From positions 1 through 19,231 of the forward strand of contig ML210408.1 in assembly GCA_004369085.1 (NCBI GenBank): 19,231 nucleotides of DNA, given 5' to 3'. Below, in pieces: positions 9,584 through 18,613 of this stretch. Origin of the DNA: Coprinopsis marcescibilis (taxonomy: Eukaryota > Basidiomycota > Agaricomycetes > Agaricales > Psathyrellaceae). Made by a program: the position numbers and the translations under genes. The notes under the pieces are model-generated. The model worked only from the letters and a program-made list of their open reading frames with translations, did no database searches and was not told the DNA's origin. Each line of letters opens with the position of its first letter. Positions within the stretch are counted from its first letter, which is position 1.

Positions 9584-10443
9584 AAAGAGTGCACCTGTGG
9601 AATTTCTTATCAATGACATCTCAAGGCCATTTGCACATTGTCTATTTTAGGACATCCAATAGATTTCCTGCAATAATTTTGCTGCTGAACCATTGACAGA
9701 CAAAAAAGCAACTACAGCTACTTTGGGGCCGTAGGTATCTCATTGCCCAAGATATTCCCCGACTCCACGAAGTGGAAGGAGGGTTTTGTTACATCGAAAT
9801 GTAAAAATTACACTGCAAACCGACATGCAAGGTTAGGGTTAGGTCTGTGCGAATAAGGTTCCGTTTCTGAGTCTGGGCCCATGCTCCCGAGAGCTTTCCA
9901 TTCATGGAAAGTCCGGCAGTCCGGCGGTCCGAAAGTACGAACGGTCCGAAAGGCTGAGAGGCCAAGCGTCCGGCTGTGAGAATTTGACATGTCTGAGGGC
10001 GCGTGGCTGCCGTGACCCTTGCCTTTCTCTCTCTCTCCCTTGTATCGCCCATTCCACCCAACAGTCTGATATTTTTATGCTTATCTATTAGCACTCCGGG
10101 CTGTACTACTACTACTACTACAATGTTCCTCTCCATCTCCTTTTGACCCACTATCCAAAAACTAAATGTACCATACTCTATTCTACACCCCTTGTACATA
10201 TATTGCAACACAATTAAGGCCATGCTTGTCCTGTCTTTGCATTGCCTCCTTCTCACTTGCTTTCGAAGACACGCCGCAATCCGTCACTGAACTTCTACCA
10301 GTCAATTCGAACCGGTCGAGCCGGTAAGCATCCCTTCTCATTTACTGACAAATGAGTCGGGGACTGGCGCCCCTTTGTGGCGCCCCTAACGATTGCTGGC
10401 AGTGATCTCTGTGGGAGGAGGAATTGCATTGTCTATTGAGTTT
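9584..10443. other. Intergenic region with simple repeats and a short TTAGGG motif
   Basis: No gene is called. The region contains GGTTAGGGTTAGG (9831-9843), a cluster of GTCCGG/GGTCCGAAAG motifs at about 9912-9975, a TC-rich microsatellite at about 10025-10038, and six TAC triplets at 10104-10121. A possible GTAAGC splice donor at about 10324 follows an open stretch, but I could not build an exon chain from it. Confidence 0.5.
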
Positions 10444-10957
10444 CTATTCTCTGCAATTGAGGCTCAGGTCAACGATGGTCTTGAGAAGGTCCGCATTTCT
10501 CTTCTTGATATTGTGGATCTCCGACATAAGTTCTTCAATCTCCCTCTGGTTGTACTCCTGCACATCCTGAATGGCTGATATGAGCTTGCAGGTGTTGCAG
10601 ATCCCATCCTCATGGACCGGAGACAGCTGCTGTGCTGCTTGCTGGTCTCCTTCTCTACCAAGCGTATCATGAGTAGGGGAAGGGGCAGCTTTTATTCAGT
10701 TCAGAAAGGTAACAATTGCTGAAACTGAAGTTAAGCACTCACCTCCAAAACAGCCAGAGCACCAAGCAGTGAATCTGCCAGGGGTCTTGTGAGAAGCGGG
10801 AGCGTGGGTTGAGTTGCGTACTTTGGTGTTCAACATGATGGTGGCGGATGAAAGAGGTTAGGCAAGCGAAAAGGGTTCTTACACGTAAAATTATCAGGAC
10901 AAACAAATACGCAAAAACAAGCCCTCCTACGCCTAGAATCCAAATGGCTGTCGGCAT
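10444..10957 (-). CDS. Small membrane-anchored protein with probable coiled coil, spliced
   Basis: Three exons are proposed: 10957-10883, 10820-10743 and 10641-10444, giving 116 residues. Intron 1 (62 nt) starts GTAAGA, has a CCTAAC branch and ends AAAG; intron 2 (101 nt) starts GTGAGT and ends CCAG in this model. Residues about 5-24 (AIWILGVGGLVFAYLFVLII) form one hydrophobic helix, so the protein is probably inserted in a membrane by its N-terminus. The last 65 residues contain a CNTC pair and a charged helical stretch (YNQREIEELMSEIHNIKKRN) likely to form a coiled coil. The function is not recognised. The acceptor of intron 2 is the least certain point. The start codon lies 123 bp from the ATG of the divergent model at 11081. 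It might be a host gene. Confidence 0.45.
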
Positions 10958-11080
10958 TTTTTTCCCACTGAACTATCTCCCACCAATCTCTACCACCGTA
11001 ATTCCCCATTTTCTGCCTTTTCTCTTTTTTTCACACTGGGAAAGCTCTCGACCTTCAGCCTCGAAGAGCAAGCCTGGGCT

Positions 11081-11388
11081 ATGTGTTGCTTCTCCGACTT
11101 CTCCGCTGCCCAAAATGCCAGGACCCTCAGCACAAAATACTGGAAAACTTTGGGCCTCCTTGTAAGCTGACCATTGGCGAGATTGCTGATGAGAAGATTG
11201 AGAAGGGCACTGGCCAACCAAGGAAGGGTGCACATTTTTAGTACTGGGAGGCTATGACGAAACTTGTTTGGTTATTGTTTGGAATCAACCGCCACAGCCC
11301 ATGCCCCCTCGAGTCTGCAGAGGACTCTGGACGCGTTTGCACAACTGCCACCCAGTTGATCAGCGAAAATCTGCGCCTCCCAGCTTAA
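11081..11388 (+). CDS. Small spliced hypothetical protein
   Basis: Exon 1 (11081-11161) and exon 2 (11242-11388) join across an 80-nt intron that starts GTAAGC, ends TTTTTAG and keeps the frame (phase 0). The product is 75 residues if ATG 11081 is used: MCCFSDFSAAQNARTLSTKY, then WKTLGLL, then YWEAMTKLVWLLFGIN and a C-terminal part ending LISENLRLPA. The frame stays open upstream of 11081 (SLEEQAWA precedes the Met) without another ATG, so a further 5' exon may be missing. Part of the intron is also open in another frame, which is a caution. I do not recognise the family. It is divergent from the gene ending at 10444. Confidence 0.4.
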
Positions 11389-12747
11389 AAGAGGTTTGGA
11401 TTGTTCCCAAGTGAGCCTTTCCGCGTGCGTCCTAGGGAATTCAGTGACGAGCATCTCTAAGGACGCAAGCGGATGGAAATCGGGCTAGGCACAACCCGAT
11501 GTGCACGGATAATTGCATTGGGGGTGCATGTTTCTACATAGCTACGCACCAACTAAATCGATTCACCACAAAAAAAAAAGCAAATCTGCGGAGCAGTGGC
11601 GACCGGGGGCTAAGTCTTGGCTCATTGCTGAGAGCTTAGCTTTGGCAGTCCTCCCGGATAGCCGATGCAAAGTTGGTTTTTCCGGAATGGCCGTTGCACT
11701 TTGCCTCCGTAATGTTTGCAGATTCCGTCTCCGATGACTGAAACATGGAGGCCTGGTCCTGGTCGGCTGTGGCGACCACTCTTAGATCTGAGCCTGCTGT
11801 TAGATCCGGGTCATGCAGGCATGGAATGTGGGCCCGCCTTTGATGTCAACGTTAAAGTGGTAAAGGAGGGCCGAGGGGTACAGAACTGCCACCCAACACA
11901 ACAAGAAAGGGCCAAAATGACAAGCTGATACAGTGATGAGACAACACGTCCGCAGTCCGTTTGTGCTTGGCATTCCTCCCTTGTGGAATCTCGCGCTACA
12001 TGGGATTTACAGAAGAAAGGCCAGAGGCAATGCCTGTCTTCTGTATCCAAAGAATCCAGATCTGTTGTGGCAACAGGATCCAAGCCAAGCTACACCCTGG
12101 ATACAGAATCTTTGTCTTGGGGTGAAACAGATTTAATTTCAATATAATGCCACACGGCTGTTCCTTGGGATCTCATTACCGGATCCAAATCATATGCTCT
12201 TCGGTTGACCCCTCAGTGTTTCTCCCTCACGCATCGGTCGGCGCATTTCATATGCGCCTTTGATGCGCCCTTCATGTTCCACTGTAAGACACTTGCAAGC
12301 CACAAGATATGTTACACAATTTTGCTAGAGGGAAACACGACTGCGGAATAGACTAACTGTATCATCATATTCCACTGCTAGAAAATGGCCAGAAAATAAC
12401 ATATGTGAACGGTGTATGCAGACATTATGGCTGGAGTATGTTTCTAGGAGATATGGCAGGCAGTCCAAGTGAACTGTACTAATGTCCAAAAGCAAAAATG
12501 TATTAAGGAGGGGCATTCAAAACCCTAAAGTAGAAGCTGCCGGGAGGTGGTGAGGGAATGCCTTTGAAGAAGATCCAGGTTGAGGTGAGGACTGAAATTC
12601 GCGTCAATTCTGTGCTTAAAAGTCGATATGGCAGGGGAAAATGTGGTCGTCTGGGCTGCGGCAGCGGCAGACATCGAGATATCTAATTATACACGGTGAC
12701 CAACCATGATCAAGGCAGGAAAAGATGTGTTGATGGTATGCACTTAC
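11389..12747. other. Region without a supported gene
   Basis: Short frames occur on both strands but none shows a domain, a consistent intron or a clean start. A 7-bp hairpin, GGCGCAT/ATGCGCC with a 5-nt loop, lies at 12240-12258. An imperfect palindrome around TGTTGTGGCAACA lies at about 12062-12074. Between 12530 and 12747 some minus-strand frames are open beyond the relic at 12748-13122 and may hold its downstream exons, after a good GTAAGTGC donor at 12747. Confidence 0.4.
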
Positions 12748-13122
12748 TTGAAAAGGGCTTCCATCGCAGTCACTTTGTCCCTGCTCGATAACGAGATGAA
12801 TGTTGCATATCGACCCATCTTCATGATGATGATGGATCCCGTCTAATGCAGGTTGAATTCGATGTTCTGGACAGCACGGTTCAAAGGTAGGAGGTCGTCA
12901 TCCTGGCATGAGATGAGGTATAGATGGTCCCTTCTATTGCTTGGCCGGAAGAGACTCGTGGGGTCTTTCTCCTTTCTGATTCTGAATGGCAGTGCTGTCG
13001 GCTATCTGGTCGCGGTGAGCCTGCTCGCTAAGGAAGTATGGGATGAGAAGTGCTCGACCCAGGGCGCAGATGTCCTGAACCAACCAATTAGAATATCTCG
13101 CAACAGAGATCAATCCAACACC
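12748..13122 (-). pseudogene. Broken coding relic, unidentified
   Basis: On the minus strand a protein-like frame reads DICALGRALLIPYFLSEQAH to GERPHESLPAKQ and stops at TAG (12936-12934). One base out of frame the text resumes as RDHLYLISCQDDDLLPLNRA and VQNIEFNLH, then meets another TAG, and then continues with MGRYATFISLSSRDKVTAME up to a strong splice donor (CAA|GTAAGTGC, intron from 12747 downwards). So I read one frameshift and one stop in a once-continuous gene. The upstream end is cut by the MITE-like element at 13123. I do not recognise the family. Confidence 0.35.
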
Positions 13123-13284
13123 CTGTAACCTCAAAGGTTCTGTTACAGTTACATCCCGTAGAAGGGGTCATTTCCGTTATAACATTGGCGTTACATAACG
13201 TTACATCTACATACATGTCGTACAATAGAAATACAGCTATAGAAAATGCGATTGGTAACTGTAACAGAACCTTTGAGGTTACAG
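13123..13284. mobile_element. 162-bp MITE-like element with perfect 30-bp terminal inverted repeats
   Basis: 13123-13152 and 13255-13284 are perfect 30-bp inverted repeats beginning CTGTAACCTCAAAGG. The interior (102 bp) has no ORF and carries several GTTAC/GTAAC motifs, including a small CGTTACATAACG palindrome. I could not define a target-site duplication: the flanks (CC on the left, CT on the right) do not match. It is presumably mobilised by an element elsewhere; the superfamily is unknown. Confidence 0.8.
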
Positions 13285-13330
13285 CTAGCTTCGTCAATTC
13301 TACACCAGACTTCATGTGGTAAACGGCGTC

Positions 13331-13386
13331 GCACAGCGTCCGTCGCACAGCGTCCGTCGCACAGCGTCCGTCGCACAGCGTCCGTC
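13331..13386. repeat. Four perfect 14-bp tandem repeats
   Basis: GCACAGCGTCCGTC is repeated four times without a mismatch, with a partial unit before and a GTCGACGAC palindrome-like sequence after. It is GC-rich in an otherwise mixed region. Because 14 is not a multiple of three, the array stays open in all three frames on the minus strand and creates long false frames. Confidence 0.9.
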
Positions 13387-13689
13387 GACGACGCCCGTCT
13401 GCCAAGAGCAAACCACGTTCGAAATGATGCAGGTTTGACCAAATGTCTGTATGCCTCTGTAGGAAGGCTGTCCATGTGTGTAGGGTGCCTGTCCATGTAC
13501 CTGGATGGGGCCTAGGGTGACCACCCTACAGTAAAAAAAAAAAAGTCCCTGAACCCCTTGTTTGACGCTCTTGAAAACCAGCTGGTCACTGAGAACGACC
13601 TCCTTTGTGTGCAAAACAACGGTCTCGGGGAAGTGGTGCAGTACCTGTGCGATAGTTGGCGAAACATGGCCACCCATAAGTGAAGAGTT

Positions 13690-14100
13690 GATAGCATAGG
13701 CTCGTTGGCTCACCTTTGAGAACAAACCGCATGGGAAAAGACACAGAATTGCCCGAGATACACACATGCACCCCCCGTTCACTGTTTGAGCTCTAGCTTG
13801 CCCAATAGTGTATCGTTTCACGTGATTTCTTCGCTCAAGCGCACAGTGGCTCGTCGACTCACCTTTGAGCGCAAACCGCATGCAAAACGGTGCTAATTTG
13901 CCTGAGATACATGTGCACCCATCCACCATTCAGCCTCTAGCTTGCTGAGCATGCAGTCTTTTCACAGAATATTAGCTGCTGTGTTCACAGTGGTTCCCTG
14001 ACTCACCTTTTGGAGCAAACGGCTTGTGAAACGGTGCATTACTGAGCAAGATACAGCTCTTGCTTTCACTGTTCACAAGGCAGTGCATGCTCATGTGCAC
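13690..14100. repeat. Three diverged tandem copies of a 144-149 bp repeat
   Basis: The anchor CTCACCTTT(T)(G)GAG occurs at 13709, 13858 and 14002, followed each time by a CAAAC(C/G)GC segment, a GAGATACA/AAGATACA segment and a CACTGTT or CATTCA segment. Spacing is 149 and 144 bp. No ORF is called in it. Confidence 0.7.
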
Positions 14101-14182
14101 ACAAGTGTTCATGCATGCTCTTGCATGTTGTATAGTATCATGTGGACAGTAAGTTAGCCAGTCTGTCTGTGTACTGTGCCCA

Positions 14183-14301
14183 TGTAGAGTGTGGGGTGTA
14201 GAGTGTAGAGTGTAGAGTGTAGAGTGTAGGGTGCAGGGTGTGGAGTGCAGAGTGTAGGGTGCAGAGTGTAGAGTGTAGGGTGTAGGGTGTAGGGTGTAGG
14301 G
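14183..14301. repeat. Telomere-like 7-bp tandem array, 17 units
   Basis: Seventeen contiguous 7-mers, mostly TGTAGAG in the first part and TGTAGGG in the last part, with variants TGCAGGG, TGCAGAG, TGTGGAG and TGTGGGG. The four last units are identical TGTAGGG. An eighteenth, TGTTTGG, is degenerate. TGTAGGG differs from the telomeric TTAGGG by one inserted base, so this could be a variant telomere-type repeat with the G strand on the plus strand, or a minisatellite. Confidence 0.9.
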
Positions 14302-14533
14302 TGTTTGGATCCTAGGGCGAATCTATGGCAGCTTTTTTCGAGGTTTTTTAATTAGCACGAAGCATACTTCCTTATCATATCCACTGAGCCTATAATGCAC
14401 AGGTATTATATCTACAACTACACTGTCATTTGCACAGACCATAGTCCCATCAGTGCAGCAACACAATCAAAAGTGCAGAACACAGAGCACAGTGCCATCA
14501 GTGCTGAGTAATCATTGATGGCATGATCTAGGC

Positions 14534-14623
14534 CACATGACACTGTCACATGATGTAATCACCTGCTTTAGTCACATGAGGCACTCACATGACACATCAG
14601 GTGATGTCATCACATGCTCACAG
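14534..14623. repeat. CACATGA motifs phased every 13 bp
   Basis: The segment divides into 13-bp steps that begin CACATGA (14534), CACATGA (14547), CACCTGC (14560), CACATGA (14573), CACATGA (14586), a 12-bp step AGGTGAT (14599) and CACATGC (14611). The other positions vary. ATCACCTG and CAGGTGAT form an inverted pair inside the array. It lies right beside the 3' end of the integrase-type transposase region and looks like subterminal protein-binding repeats. Confidence 0.7.
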
Positions 14624-14882
14624 GGGTTTCCGAGTCATCGGTGCTCACCCAGCCTGCTGGGTGCAGTACCCTGCCCAGTATGGTGAGCCTAGGATGCTGC
14701 TCACTTATATTATGTAGAACTATGAGTGAGGCACCCACTGCAGCCATGATAACTGATGACAGGCTTACTCCCAGGTTCACACTAGCAAGCAAGTCACAGC
14801 CTGACTCAGAGATGGTGGCTTGGTGGGCTTTATCAAGCCAAGCTTCTAACCAGTGGCAAACCTTGGTGGGAGTATGAATTCT
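14610..14882 (-). CDS. 90-codon open frame, possible last exon of the transposase gene
   Basis: The frame runs from AGA at 14882 (just after TTGTAG, a good splice acceptor) to TGA at 14610 and has a protein-like text: KVCHWLEAWLDKAHQATISE, VSLSSVIMAAVGASLIVLHN, HPAGWVSTDDSETPVSM. It has no suitable early ATG. A phase-0 intron of 77 nt (14959-14883; donor GTATTC, branch GGCTAATAG) would join it to ...TALQTARH of the transposase. Alternatively the transposase simply ends at its own TGA (14939) and this is a separate ORF. The domain is not recognised. Confidence 0.35.
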   Translation of the reverse strand, partial: RIHTPTKVCHWLEAWLDKAHQATISESGCDLLASVNLGVSLSSVIMAAVGASLIVLHNISEQHPRLTILGRVLHPAGWVSTDDSETPVSM

Positions 14883-14938
14883 CTACAATTTGATTGTATG
14901 ACTATTAGCCACTGTGACAAATATATACATATATATAC

Positions 14939-16850
14939 TCAGAATTCACTGCCGAATACATGTCTAGCTGTTTGGAGAGCAGTATACCATATGCGATCGA
15001 TTGTTGGGTGGGCAGTATCATGGTGGGCTCCCTGGAGCTGCTCTTCCAGCAATGCAGAAAAATATGCATGTGTCTCTGCTTCTAAAGAAGCAGGAGCAGT
15101 AGGAGGATCAACTGTTACTTCGTTAAGGTTGGGGGGAGGGCCAGTCCCATCTACCCATGACAATACCCCATTTTCCTGGCCTGTTCACCCTGTTTGAAGT
15201 GCACCAACCAGACGATCTTCACGAAAAGCTTCCCAATCTACTCCATATACTTCAAGCTCCTCTGGGGTAAGGGCAGGCTCTGCTGGGTCAGGCAGCCTGC
15301 TTCCACGGATGCCCTGGACAAGCATGTCAAACCCAAACATGTCGGCAGGTGAGCGGTTTGGCTCACCACGTATCTGGATGTGATGCTGGTTCCATGACTC
15401 GGCAAAAACTGCAAGGTGGTCATTGATTACTGGAAGGAAAAGAAGCTGCAGGAGCCAGAGATGCAGGGGGTTGTTGATATTGAGCCCATGATGGAGCTCA
15501 AGGTCGAGAAAGGCTTCGTGCCAGCTGGATCCAACCTGGGCTGTAACGTCTACCCATAGACATTCAATGCGTATGTTGTGAACACTCCTGGTCCCAAACA
15601 GCCAGTTAGAACCTGGAGTCTCTTAAAAGAGAGATTACTAGGCTGACCTTCCCCATAAATATGACCCACGCCTCTGGCCACAGTGCTCTTCCATCCATGC
15701 AGCAACAAGAATATTCTCAACCCCATGGTCACCACGGAGGTGGGATGGGATACCATACATCTGTGCACCAGCAAGAAAAACATCAAGAACAGTCACTCCC
15801 CAGTTGTTGTCACTTGCACGCATGCCTGTAATTAGCCGTGAGTTCCCATCAATAAATCCATGAATAACAATGCCCCAGAGCCAGCAGCAGAATGGGGTTA
15901 CTGGGCAGGCAATGCTTACCATGCTGGCCATCGTGGTGCCACAGTGCATTGGGCCCTGGAACAGAGTATACTCTGCGGCGTATTTGAATCCGGTTAAATA
16001 CCCTCTGCACAGGATCAACCCGGAGAAGGGACTGCTGTATCCGTGTGCGAGGAACCCTCTCCCCAATGCGCTGAAACATCCCATGAAGCATAGTAATGCC
16101 TGCCTGGGGGAAGTAGAGGCGGAACCATATTATTTGCTGGTCGAGTTCGTCATCAGTTAGATTGGAGATAACACCTGTGTACGATGTAGGGTGCTGGTTT
16201 CTACTGCTGTCCTCCATCAAGCCTGCAGGAAGAGCTGCAGGAATTGGAAGACTAGGGTCAAAGATGTTGTCCAGATTCTCAGCCTCACCAGTAGCCTGAG
16301 TACTGCTGGAAGCCAGAGGTTGTGAAAATGGGCTTGCTTGGAGGGCAGCTATTCCATACTGTAACAGAGCAGTGCGCACTGTTGACCGATGAACACCGAG
16401 AAATTGGGCAATGCTTGAAGTCGACCACATGGAATATGCCCACTGTAGGAAGTTTGGGTCTATATGAATTGATGGTCGGCCCCAGGCCCCAGTGCGAATT
16501 TCTTCAATAACTGCTGGCCAACCATGGTGCCAATTGGCCACTGAATAGGAGTAGTTGTCACGGATATCACCCTGTATAGCCGATAAATTTCCCAGAAGGA
16601 GGTGATGTTCACCAGCAGGAAACAGTCCTGAAGCCTGATATCTTTAGCTGCTGGTATGTATAGTAACAGTGGTATAATTTGCTCCTACCTGGTTAACCTA
16701 GCTGGTGAAAGTGTCAAGCTCATCACCAAGCCTTTCCCAGAAGAGGTGATCCAGATTTTGCTCACTAGATGCTGCCTGGGCTTGGCCTGCCAAGTCATGA
16801 TACCAAGCTCGAAGTTCGTTCAAAAGAGATGAGGTATGGTTGGACGTCAT
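14939..16850 (-). pseudogene. Integrase-type (rve-like, DD34E) transposase, intron-containing, broken
   Basis: Transposase with a retroviral-integrase-like catalytic core, of a family common in agaricomycetes (possibly IS3EU-like; superfamily uncertain). First exon from ATG 16850 (MTSNHTSSLLNELRAWYHDL) meets TAG at 16700. The main exon is read from about 16634: a helix-turn-helix part (WGRPSIHIDPNFLQWAY, QFLGVHRSTVRTALLQYG), VPRTRIQQSLLRVDPVQR, then WHHDGQHG with the first Asp. A frame break lies between 15920 and 15875. The next piece has GIVIHGFIDGNSRLITGMRA and IPSHLRGDHGVEN with the second Asp. A 60-nt intron (15647-15588, CTAAC branch) fits perfectly and leads to SVHNIRIECLWVDV with the Glu, 34 residues after the second Asp. 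In-frame TGA at 15187-15185 separates the tail (WVDGTGPPPNLNEV) ending at TGA 14939. Relatives usually have ERLW where ECLW stands, again a possible CpG change. Confidence 0.75.
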
Positions 16851-17043
16851 CTTCAGAGGGCTAATGCTGTAGCAGCAGGAAATACTGAACCAGCAATCGG
16901 CCTGCAATCGCTGATGATAGGAATATTATGTCAGCAATTCTTCTGGGAAGTTTCGTCAGAAGTTTCGTCGCGAGTTGGGCACAGCTTCTTTCCTCATAAT
17001 CAACTCATAGTCTGCCAAACTGCCCTGGTATCCTCGTGACGAA
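16851..17043. promoter_or_regulatory. Shared intergenic region between two divergent genes
   Basis: 193 bp separate the ATG of the minus-strand transposase (16850) from the ATG of the plus-strand gene (17044). It contains GAAGTTTCGTC twice in direct orientation, at 16947-16957 and 16959-16969, and AT-rich GAATATTATG at about 16921. The direct repeat is a candidate binding site; no clear TATA box is seen. The promoter role is inferred from the gene arrangement. Confidence 0.4.
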
Positions 17044-18502
17044 ATGTTGCAAGGTAAGTATGACTATTAACTTTTAAAGATGCTGGCTTAAAAACATGCC
17101 TCTTTTGTTTCTGAAAAGTTATACTCGCAGTTGCTCTATATCTTCGCACCAGCCCTCCTGACACAACCCATCAGCCACCTGCCACATCTTTGGTTCATAT
17201 TTCCTGTCCCAGCTCAGCTATCTACGAGCAGAATGATACATGCAGCATATCGTTACAGTATCTTGTTCAGCTACTGCATGCACAATATCCAGCCAACAGC
17301 AGTCCTCTTTTTCTCCCAGCCCTCTACGATCTCTGCAGCCCCGAACCAACAGCTTTTTACTCATGCAAGACAAGTAGTGTTCCTGATTTTGGGTTACACT
17401 CATTTGATAGCCCCCTGAATGGCTACCGAGCTCTATCTATTTCCTGCTGTGGCGAGGCTGGGACACTGTATTCCATCTATCGCGACCACCCATTAAGCCT
17501 GCAGCTCGTTGCAGTCTGGAAACCACTTGGCTGGGTAAATCCAGGCCACTATTTTATCCTGGGGATCGTTAGATTTAAGTATGGTAAGCTCGCTTTGGCC
17601 ATATTGATGCTGACTGCCTCACACTTTTATTTCTGCTAGGGGCTGATAGCAACTTTGGCCTGATCCCTTCTGGTCCTATATTTCAGGAGGAGAAATTGTG
17701 GCCTGAGGAACTGGAGGCTCTTGAGCCCTGGTATTATAATGCCAAGCAGGCTAGTCTATTTATGACAGCTGCTGCAAAGTCAGGCCCACCAGCCTGTAAA
17801 CTGCCCAGCCCAGTGCAGCGAATTACAGGACAGGCTGAAACAGGGGCAGCTGCTTCTGGCATGGCTGGTACCTCTCCAGGTTCAGGCCCTAGCTCAGGGA
17901 GGCTCGCTATGCACTGGCCAGTTTCCCATATTCTTTATGCTTTTGGTGTCGCTTCTTGTCTGCAGGATGAGGCACAGTGCCTTCCATCGAAAGGAAAGCC
18001 ACAGTGACTGTCTATAATGGTCAACAATTTTTACTGCCTGTCCCAAGTTTTGGTGGAGCTTGGCCTGCCACACTACCAGCAGGACCACCGAGGCAGGTTG
18101 TCAATTATCCTTTCCAATGGACAGCCACTATCAGTCTCTGATGTCGCCACTTTCCTTGGCTGGCCTCAGTCTGCCGAATACTATAGAAAGAAAGCCAGGT
18201 GCTATATATGGGCTGAAAAGGTATCAGGATATGAGTGGGGAATCCTTGGTATGTTTCTACCTAGTCACAGTTACTAGCCTACTCATATACAGACCTAACC
18301 AGATACTTCGGCACGGGAGTATAGAAAATGGAGGGGGCTTGTATGGTCATTCAGAAATTCAACCTCAGTCAGTGATAATCTCCCAGCTCCAGATATGAAT
18401 TCTTCTATCCCCGACGAGTATTATGCCGCACTTTTATCTCAGAACGATTTACTTTTGCCAAATAATAGTGCCATCGAGGCATATCTGTTTAGCCCAGCAT
18501 AA
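17044..18502 (+). CDS. Multi-exon gene of unknown function, divergent from the transposase
   Basis: Splice signals build a plausible gene: exon 1 17044-17053 (ATG TTG CAA G), intron 17054-17130 (GTAAGT...GCAG), exon 2 17131-17583, intron 17584-17639 (GTAAGC...CTAG), exon 3 from 17640, a last intron 18249-18302 (GTATGT...CCAG) and a last exon 18303-18502. All junctions keep frame. Text includes LVQLLHAQYPANSSPLFLPA, WKPLGWVNPGHYFILGIV, KLWPEELEALEPWYYNAKQA, a Gly/Ser/Pro-rich linker, SDVATFLGWPQSAEYYRKKA, CYIWAEKVSGYEWGIL, DTSAREYRKWRGLVWSF and a C-terminus ending AIEAYLFSPA. One TGA (18005-18007) interrupts exon 3 in the same frame. Around it (17976-18142) another frame also reads like protein (VTVYNGQQFLLPVPSFGGAW), so an intron or a lesion there is unresolved. 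I do not recognise the family. Its 3' end faces the gene ending at 18614. Confidence 0.5.
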
Positions 18503-18613
18503 CATGCTACCTATCACCATATCCAGATACTCTTCCATCTTACATGTAGCCAAATTAAATATGTACATTTCGGGCCTATACACTTGGCATATATTGAATA
18601 TAAACCAGCTAAA

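Noticed and set aside
12853..13128. 91-codon plus-strand open frame
   Set aside because: It begins with TTG, overlaps the MITE end and is antisense to the better-supported minus-strand relic.
13312..13929. 205-codon minus-strand open frame
   Set aside because: It runs through the 14-bp and 146-bp tandem repeats, which are open in several frames; no domain is seen.
17131..17418. 95-codon frame overlapping exon 2 of the unknown gene
   Set aside because: It starts at TTG exactly at the inferred splice acceptor and uses another frame than the one supported by the flanking introns.
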